From DASPMP01 sp035758925 (GTDB taxonomy: Bacteria; Gemmatimonadota; Gemmatimonadetes; Gemmatimonadales; Gemmatimonadaceae), in NCBI GenBank assembly GCA_035758925.1, contig DASTVV010000052.1:1-63393 (forward strand): a stretch of 63,393 bases of DNA, given 5' to 3'. Each line of letters starts with the position of its first letter. Within the stretch, counting starts at the first letter, position 1. The position numbers and the translations under genes were made by a program. The notes beneath the pieces are model-generated. The model saw nothing but the letters and a program-made list of their open reading frames with translations, ran no database searches and was not told the origin of the DNA. Below, in pieces: positions 58,010 through 63,393 of this stretch.

Positions 58010-58207
58010 GCCAGATTGTCCGCGAGTTCACACTGGGTGTGCGTGTGTAGTCGAGCGGCACTGGTCGAGCACGATTCTGATCTGACCTTCGGTGAAGGCG
58101 ACCCTGCGACCCCCGATCTGTTGTCCGCGGTGGACCGAAAGGTGAATACACCAGCGCAACAGCCCCGCCCATCGTCCACGGCACCATGACTCCGGTAGAG
58201 CTCTTTC

Positions 58208-60139
58208 ATGCTTCGTCGAACACGTGCGCGCGTCACCAGCTGGCTGGCTTCCCGTGGAGCATCCTACACGCAGGCAGTCGTCGCCCTCGCACTCAATATT
58301 CCGTTCATGGTGGCCGCACTCGGCCGCTACCCGCAGGATCTGACGTGGGCCAGCCTCGAGGGAGGCTATGCACTGCTGGTGTTCGCCGGCTACTACGTAT
58401 TCGCGGTGTTTCTGGTTGTGACCGCGGCGTTCCTGCTCACCGGCGCGTGGCGGCGGGTTTTCCTCGGCGCGAGCACGGCGCTCCTGGCGCTGACGCTCTA
58501 CTATCTCATCGTCGATGGCATCGTGTACCGGGTGACGAAGATGCACATCGATGCATTCTGGATTCAGTATCTGGTCACGACCTTCCGCGGGCTTGGAATA
58601 GGGTCAGCCCAGATCGGCGGTGCCGTCCTCCTGCTCGCCGTGATCCTTGCGCTGGAGGTGTTCCTTGTGCGCAAGGCCGGGCAGATCACCCACCGCGCGC
58701 GGTGGAGCGCAGGCCTCGCGGCCCTTTGTCTGACCAGCTTCGTGGTCACTCAGACGGTTCACATCGCTGCCTATGAGGCGAACGACACGCGCTTCACGTG
58801 GCTCTCGCCACAGCTCCCTTTCTACTTTCCCGTCGTGTCGTACCAAAACGCGGTCAAGTATGGCAGCCACCTGTCGATGATCAGAGAGCTGGAGGCCGAC
58901 GAACCGCTGAGCACAGGTGAGGCACTGCACTATCCACTCGGCGACCCTGGCTGCAGGTCCGGTTCGGCTGGGCCGCACAAGAACGTCCTCATCCTTTTCG
59001 TCGAGAGTTGGCGCGCCGACGCCATGGACTCGGTTGTCACGCCGCGGCTGCACGCGTTCAGCAAGGACGCGTCCCTGTTTCTCGACCACTTCAGCTCGGG
59101 CAACTCGACACGGTCGGGAGTCTTCCCGCTCTTTTACGGCATCCATTCCACCTACTGGACGGCCGTCAAGGCGAACAACGTGCGCATCCACAACCCCGTC
59201 CTCATCGACGCCCTGCAGGACAACGGATACGCCTTCGGCATCTTCGCGAAATCGAACTTCAAGCGTCACAAGATCAAGGACGCCGTCTTTCGAGACATCG
59301 ACATCCAGGAGTCGTTCGCCGGCACGACGAAGGACGCGAACGACCGCGACATGACCGAACGGTTGTTCGCGTTCATGGCTCAACAGCACGCGTCGCATAA
59401 GCCTTTCTTCGGTTTTGCCTTTTACAAGTCCACGCACTACTCCTACGATTATCCCGCCGACTCCGCCCCCTTTCAGCCGACGGCCGAGTTGAATGCGATC
59501 CTGGCGAGCAAGAGCGACGACCCGACGCCGGTGCTCAACGATTACCGCAACTCCGTCCATTACGTGGACGGGTTGATCGGCCACCTGCTGGAGCGGATGC
59601 GGGCCGCGGGCATGCTCGAGAACACGATCGTGGTCATCACCAGCGATCACGGCGAGGAGTTCAACGACAACCGCGACAACTCCTGGATGCACGGCGGCGA
59701 CTTCACCCGGTATCTGACCCGCGTGCCTCTGATCATCTATGAGCCCGGCAAGGCTGGTCGGCGGGTCTCGGCCGTCACGTCTGAAGTGGACATCGCGCCA
59801 ACCGTCCTGCAGGAAGGGCTGCAGTGCGGTTGGAACGCCAGAGACTACAGCAATGGCCTCAATCTGTTCGGGCCGTTGCCGGAGCGGCGGCCCGTCGTAG
59901 TCGCGAGCTACGCCTATCACGCGATGATCCTCGACGACAATGTCTTCGTGACCATGCCCTGGTCCGTCGAGCGCTACGATCTCAACGGCCGGAAGACGAC
60001 GGCCGCCTGGCCGGACGCGGCGATGATGCAGCAGGCGGTGGACGAAATGACGCGGTTCTATGTTCCCTCCTCGACCGGATTGGCTGCGTCGCCGAAGAAG
60101 CAGGAAGCCAAGGCGATTCCCTCGCACGCTGGTCGATAG
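58208..60139 (+). CDS. YejM/PbgA-like inner-membrane sulfatase-fold protein
   Basis: 643 residues. The N-terminal 200 hold five membrane helices like the DUF3413 part of YejM (LNIPFMVAALGRYPQDLTWASLEGGYALLVFAGYYVFAVFLV). The periplasmic part is an alkaline-phosphatase/sulfatase fold: NVLILFVESWRADAMD, FDHFSSGNSTRSGVFPLFYGI with the Thr/Ser nucleophile region, VVITSDHGEEF and the late metal-ligand segment NSWMHGGDF. In E. coli YejM controls LPS synthesis by binding the LapB/FtsH system; in this organism the role may be in lipid or glycan modification. Most metal ligands look intact, unlike the E. coli protein. Confidence 0.87.
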   Translation: MLRRTRARVTSWLASRGASYTQAVVALALNIPFMVAALGRYPQDLTWASLEGGYALLVFAGYYVFAVFLVVTAAFLLTGAWRRVFLGASTALLALTLYYLIVDGIVYRVTKMHIDAFWIQYLVTTFRGLGIGSAQIGGAVLLLAVILALEVFLVRKAGQITHRARWSAGLAALCLTSFVVTQTVHIAAYEANDTRFTWLSPQLPFYFPVVSYQNAVKYGSHLSMIRELEADEPLSTGEALHYPLGDPGCRSGSAGPHKNVLILFVESWRADAMDSVVTPRLHAFSKDASLFLDHFSSGNSTRSGVFPLFYGIHSTYWTAVKANNVRIHNPVLIDALQDNGYAFGIFAKSNFKRHKIKDAVFRDIDIQESFAGTTKDANDRDMTERLFAFMAQQHASHKPFFGFAFYKSTHYSYDYPADSAPFQPTAELNAILASKSDDPTPVLNDYRNSVHYVDGLIGHLLERMRAAGMLENTIVVITSDHGEEFNDNRDNSWMHGGDFTRYLTRVPLIIYEPGKAGRRVSAVTSEVDIAPTVLQEGLQCGWNARDYSNGLNLFGPLPERRPVVVASYAYHAMILDDNVFVTMPWSVERYDLNGRKTTAAWPDAAMMQQAVDEMTRFYVPSSTGLAASPKKQEAKAIPSHAGR

Positions 60140-60248
60140 TCGACGCCCCGCCAAATACCCGGGGAGTTGAAGCGGACTGCGACGCGCGACAGTTTGTGAA
60201 AATGTCGATGTAGATACGAACACGGTTCCAACGCGCGAGGGGGCTCGC

Positions 60249-60461
60249 GTGGGCGACTCCGAGGATCGCATAAAATCATTGTATGGCAGTCGCGTGAAAG
60301 TCTCGCCACACAAGTACACCGACGGCCATTACCTCAAGGTCCGGCCGCAGTCGTCCGCCGATACGCTGCACCTCATCGTCTTCGAGACCAACAACGGTTT
60401 GGTCACCAGCTATCAGGCCGGTCGTCGACCGCAGGTCGAGTACGTGGAGGGATGCTCCTGA
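60249..60461 (+). CDS. Small protein resembling a conserved lipoprotein C-terminus
   Basis: 70 residues from GTG: GDSEDRIKSLYGSRVKVSPHKYTDGHYLKV, then LHLIVFETNNGLVTSYQAGRRPQVEYVEGCS. This matches the closing half of a class of secreted proteins with an SxxRVxxLYPxxVxVxPHKY pattern. No signal peptide or N-terminal half is present, so it is either a cytosolic single-domain form or a 5'-truncated gene. Confidence 0.5.
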   Translation: MGDSEDRIKSLYGSRVKVSPHKYTDGHYLKVRPQSSADTLHLIVFETNNGLVTSYQAGRRPQVEYVEGCS

Positions 60462-60481
60462 TTTGCGGAGCTGACGAGAAG

Positions 60482-60498
60482 AGTCAGGAGACCTGACT
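60482..60498. terminator. Small hairpin between convergent genes
   Basis: AGTCAGG (60482-60488) and CCTGACT (60492-60498) form a perfect 7-bp stem with a 3-nt loop in the 37-bp gap between two convergent genes. There is a short TTC flank but no clear T-tract; it is a weak terminator candidate. Confidence 0.4.
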
Positions 60499-61701
60499 TC
60501 AGCGCCGCGGCTCGAGACCGTACGTCCGCACGCCCATTCGGCAGTACTTGACGTCGCACTCGGACATCAGGATGGTGAGAACTGCGCGACCATCCTGCGG
60601 CGCGATGAATCGCAGCTTCGGTGTGTCGTCCACGTCGATGTCGGCGTCGATGACGCGGCCCGCCGGGGTCATGGCCGAGAGACTGAGCGCCGTGCAATGA
60701 TCGTCGCAGTAACCCGTGACGACATATTGGCGGCCGGGTTCGAGCGTCAGCGTTCGCACGATGGAATCCCCGGCGGCGAGCGAATCGCGTATCGTCCCGC
60801 CTTCGGCGGTGCCATGGATGCTTTTCAGGAGCGAATCGGCCCGGTGCAGTTGCCGCGCGATGACGTCGCGCTCACCGTCCTCGATGTGATCGCTTGACGT
60901 CGCCCGACGATCCGTGGAAAACACGTTGGGCCGTTGGAGCTGCGGCAGCAGCACGCGCGCGTACGGCTTCGACGAACCCACGGACCCGACCAGTCGATGC
61001 AGGTAGCGAACCGGCACCGCGAAGTTGAGACTGGCCGCGCGCTGCAGCCGCAGCGTGGTGACGCCAAGCACCTCCCCACGCTCGTTCATCACGGGCCCGC
61101 CTGACGATCCGGGCGCGATCGGAGCGCTGATCTGGAGGTACGTGAGCCCCTGCGCCGCCCGATGCGCGCTGACCAACCCGCTCGTGAACGTCCCTGTCTG
61201 TCCGAGCGGATTGCCAGTCACGAAGACCGGCTCGCCGACTTCGGCCGCGTCGTCACCGGCAAGAGGGAGCGGCCGGATGTTGTCTCCGTTCACTCGCAGG
61301 AGCGCAAGGTCGCTCCGCCCGTCCGCACCCACGAGGAACACCGTGTCGAAGCGGGCTCCATAGAGTGTTTCGACTTCCAGCGAGTGCGCCCCCTTGATCA
61401 CGTGCAGGCTGGTGGCGAGCAATCCGTCCTTCGACACGAAAAAGCCGGTGCCGTCGCCGCGGACTGTCCCGAGCACGTCCATGGCCCGGATCTGCACCAC
61501 TGCCGCCATGGCTCGTCGTGCGATCTCCCTGGACGTGAGAACGGGCCCGGAGGACGAAGCGCCTTTCGCAGGCCGCGCTTCCTCCGTCGGCTGGCGCAGC
61601 GTACCGCGCGCGGTCCAGACCGCGACGACCGCGAGGACCAGCAGCAGCAACGTGCCCGCCCGAAGCAGTCGTGCGCGCTTGACAGTGAATGCGTCGTTCA
61701 C
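60499..61701 (-). CDS. Membrane-anchored trypsin-like serine protease (DegP fold, no PDZ)
   Basis: 400 residues. One N-terminal membrane anchor (LLRAGTLLLLVLAVVAVW) and a periplasmic S1C protease with H100 (ATSLHVIKG), D131 (GRSDLALLRV) and S200 (APIAPGSSGGP) forming the triad. In place of PDZ domains the C-terminal 150 residues have a helical linker and a beta domain (TLTLEPGRQYVVTGYCDDHCTALSLSAMTPAGRVID) resembling pre-peptidase C-terminal domains. The stop is 38 bp from the opposite small gene. Its start overlaps the upstream membrane protein gene by 4 bp. Confidence 0.9.
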   Translation of the reverse strand: MNDAFTVKRARLLRAGTLLLLVLAVVAVWTARGTLRQPTEEARPAKGASSSGPVLTSREIARRAMAAVVQIRAMDVLGTVRGDGTGFFVSKDGLLATSLHVIKGAHSLEVETLYGARFDTVFLVGADGRSDLALLRVNGDNIRPLPLAGDDAAEVGEPVFVTGNPLGQTGTFTSGLVSAHRAAQGLTYLQISAPIAPGSSGGPVMNERGEVLGVTTLRLQRAASLNFAVPVRYLHRLVGSVGSSKPYARVLLPQLQRPNVFSTDRRATSSDHIEDGERDVIARQLHRADSLLKSIHGTAEGGTIRDSLAAGDSIVRTLTLEPGRQYVVTGYCDDHCTALSLSAMTPAGRVIDADIDVDDTPKLRFIAPQDGRAVLTILMSECDVKYCRMGVRTYGLEPRR

Positions 61702-63371
61702 CGGGACTCCTCCCGTTCGCGCGGATCCGACACGTCGAGACTGAAATCGGCCGGCGCCGCGACGGGCGGCCCGACGGGCGAATCGGAGGGCGAGACAGGC
61801 GACGAATCGACGACAGCCGGATCAGCCGTGGGCGGCGGCGGCTCCATCGCTCTCGGAGGCGCGAACGTCAGCGCCACGCGACGCGCGCGCGCCCAATAGA
61901 GACTCCACAACAGCGCCCCGATCATCAGCCTCACGTTCAGGCTCGCCGCGGCAGCCGCCTTTGCGTTGAAATCCGTCATGGCCTCGGCATCGAAGACCAT
62001 CGCCATACGTCTCTGCATCGACGCCGTGCCGATGATGTCCGTGAGCCCGTACATCACGAGCGAGGCGAGGAACAGCATCCAGTAGGCCGGCGCCATCCAC
62101 GACTTGCGGAAGATCAGAACGATTCCTCCGACGATTCCAATGATCTGAAAGACCTGGAACGCGCCTTCCATGACCAGGAGCGGACGCCAGGTCCCGATGG
62201 CGGCGCCAAGCATCCACCCGTCGCCATACGTCTCGATCACCTCGTGGAAGCCGACGAGCTGCTTGATTGCCACGAGAGACTGCCCGAGGACGACGAAGAT
62301 TAGCCAGCCGCCGACGCCACCCCACTGTGTCCGCTGCAGGTCGGTCACCACGAGTGGTCTCCTCGCGCGCCAACGCCACCACCGCTCGGCGCCATACGCC
62401 GCGCCGGCGAACAGGGCGAGCAGCAGAACTCCGGCAACAATCGCAGCGACAAGCGTCAGCGTCTGCGCGGAAAGACGCGGAGCGGGAGCCAGCTGCCACG
62501 TCCCTCCCCTGCCGACCTTGCGTCCATCGGTGAACCAGTACTCGCCGCCGATACTGCCGCGTCGCGTGGCCGAAGCCCACACGATGGTGTCACCGACTGG
62601 CGATTGCGTGACGAGGTATAGCGAATCCTCATCCGTCGCCGCATCGACCACCCAGGTGATGCCCTTCGTGTTGAGCGGGGCGCCGCTCTGGAGCCAACCC
62701 GCGGTCGCGGAGTCGCTCCGGTGGAAGATGGAGAATTCCAGCGTCACACGCTGATCGGGCAGCTGGTGATTCGTCAGCGTGCCGCGATAATGATCCGACA
62801 AATCCACGGGCCGATTCGATCGTGCCGAGGACGAGGCGCGGGCGGGCGCATCCTTGGGGTGAGGAGGCATCGACCCGGTGGACGCTTGCATCGTCGCGGC
62901 GTCGTCGCAGCGGATGACGCCAGCAGTCTGCGCGAACGCCGGCCAATCGGTGCGATGCCACGCATATCGGTTCGGCCCGATGACCACGAGGTCCCACACC
63001 ACGGGGACGCCGCTGCCGGTCCGACGGGTCTCACCCCGAATGGCGCCGCGGATCCGAGTCGGCTTGGAGCTGAGGATGTCGTACGTGGTTGCCGTCCAGT
63101 CCTTGCCTGTCGCGGTGTCGATCGACGTCACCTGTTGCGTGATCGTCATCAACTTCCCATCGGGAGAGAAGGCGATCGTGTGCGCGCTGTCGGTGCAGGG
63201 TTTTCCGCGCGTGGACCAGTCCCATCGGCCTTCGAGGTTCGACTGCAGGCTGCGCCCATTCACGAAGACGTATTCCCGGGTGCTCTGTCGCATCGCAATG
63301 CCGACGAGGATGGCGAACACCAACACCAGGCTGCCTGCTACCCAAAGCGCAATGCGGAGTGGTTTCTTCAC
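61698..63371 (-). CDS. Membrane protein with periplasmic beta domains and DUF2569-like helices
   Basis: 557 residues. An N-terminal anchor (ALWVAGSLVLVFAILVGIAM), a periplasmic part with a beta domain (NLEGRWDWSTRGKPCTDSAHTIAFSPDGKLMTIT) and a second one (VTLEFSIFHRSDSATAGWLQSG), then from about residue 305 five helices, including GGVGGWLIFVVLGQSL typical of DUF2569 and similar small membrane proteins, and a Pro-rich cytosolic tail. It is fused from parts that usually stand alone. Overlap with the protease gene (ATGA) suggests they act together, perhaps in envelope quality control; this is inference. Confidence 0.7.
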   Translation of the reverse strand: MKKPLRIALWVAGSLVLVFAILVGIAMRQSTREYVFVNGRSLQSNLEGRWDWSTRGKPCTDSAHTIAFSPDGKLMTITQQVTSIDTATGKDWTATTYDILSSKPTRIRGAIRGETRRTGSGVPVVWDLVVIGPNRYAWHRTDWPAFAQTAGVIRCDDAATMQASTGSMPPHPKDAPARASSSARSNRPVDLSDHYRGTLTNHQLPDQRVTLEFSIFHRSDSATAGWLQSGAPLNTKGITWVVDAATDEDSLYLVTQSPVGDTIVWASATRRGSIGGEYWFTDGRKVGRGGTWQLAPAPRLSAQTLTLVAAIVAGVLLLALFAGAAYGAERWWRWRARRPLVVTDLQRTQWGGVGGWLIFVVLGQSLVAIKQLVGFHEVIETYGDGWMLGAAIGTWRPLLVMEGAFQVFQIIGIVGGIVLIFRKSWMAPAYWMLFLASLVMYGLTDIIGTASMQRRMAMVFDAEAMTDFNAKAAAAASLNVRLMIGALLWSLYWARARRVALTFAPPRAMEPPPPTADPAVVDSSPVSPSDSPVGPPVAAPADFSLDVSDPREREESR

Positions 63372-63393
63372 CTGGGGGGTGGGGGCGAGAACA

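Overview
The window is GC-rich, densely coded bacterial chromosome with no rRNA, tRNA, CRISPR array, transposase or prophage gene that I can see. The gene content fits Gemmatimonadota best: an ECF sigma factor overlapping a Ser/Thr kinase with PD40 repeats, ADOP-type ABC permeases, DUF2911 and LVIVD-repeat lipoproteins, GWxTD-like secreted proteins, a three-gene TPAT/TRAP transporter, and intergenic long imperfect palindromes. Acidobacteriota is the main alternative. This placement is inferred from gene families, not from a marker gene. The cell is diderm: it encodes lipoproteins, an outer-membrane barrel, a MacA-type adaptor and a YejM-like protein.

Layout. 1-6.4 kb: a cut-off RibD/DHFR-like gene, then a LytS/LytTR two-component pair followed by an ICL/PEPM-family enzyme, a secreted protein, a DoxX-like protein, a DUF2721 protein and a second DHFR-like gene. 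Three upstream regions here carry the same spaced direct repeat (CTCGTTGCA-N12-TTCGTTGCA), the geometry of LytTR binding sites, so this looks like a local regulon that includes the two-component operon itself. 6.5-13.7 kb: a Tat-type esterase with a hairpin around its start, a beta-lactamase-fold serine hydrolase, OtsA, a decayed KefB/YbaL antiporter, a TetR regulator with paired palindromic operators facing an outer-membrane barrel gene, a truncated globin and an ICMT-like methyltransferase. 13.9-18 kb: a complete TPAT transporter (TatT lipoprotein, DctP-type binding protein, fused DctQM). 18-20.4 kb: a YCII protein, a subclass-B3-like metallo-beta-lactamase and a YdjM-like membrane protein. 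20.5-27 kb: a six-gene efflux and sensing operon (MacA adaptor, ATPase, two different permeases, OmpR-type regulator, HAMP kinase) ending in a broken VOC gene.

27-32 kb: a PLP-dependent decarboxylase, then an ArsR-small membrane protein-UvrA-like ATPase operon driven by a promoter embedded in a 32-bp perfect palindrome that abuts the ArsR start codon. 32-36 kb holds the most unusual gene: one 1205-residue frame joining an XRE helix-turn-helix, a Ser/Thr kinase and a full ADOP permease. 36-43 kb: a GNAT, a myo-inositol oxygenase with all six iron ligands, a GWxTD-like secreted protein, a second ADOP permease, an HNH nuclease with a Lys/His-rich tail and a hydrolase remnant. 43-50 kb: an orphan sugar-binding lipoprotein, the ECF sigma/kinase-PD40 pair and several lipoproteins. 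50-63 kb: a metallophosphoesterase preceded by a C-tract, NmrA and HdeD proteins, an LVIVD-repeat lipoprotein, a hydrolase remnant, a PAS-GAF histidine kinase divergent from a YejM-like membrane sulfatase-fold protein, and a trypsin-like membrane protease coupled to a DUF2569 membrane protein.

Themes: much of the window is sensing and transport (three histidine kinases, two Ser/Thr kinase genes, one ECF sigma, TetR and ArsR). Four decayed genes (antiporter, VOC protein, two alpha/beta-hydrolases) sit between intact operons, which points to ongoing small-scale gene loss. All functional statements rest on motif recognition by eye; no database search was run.
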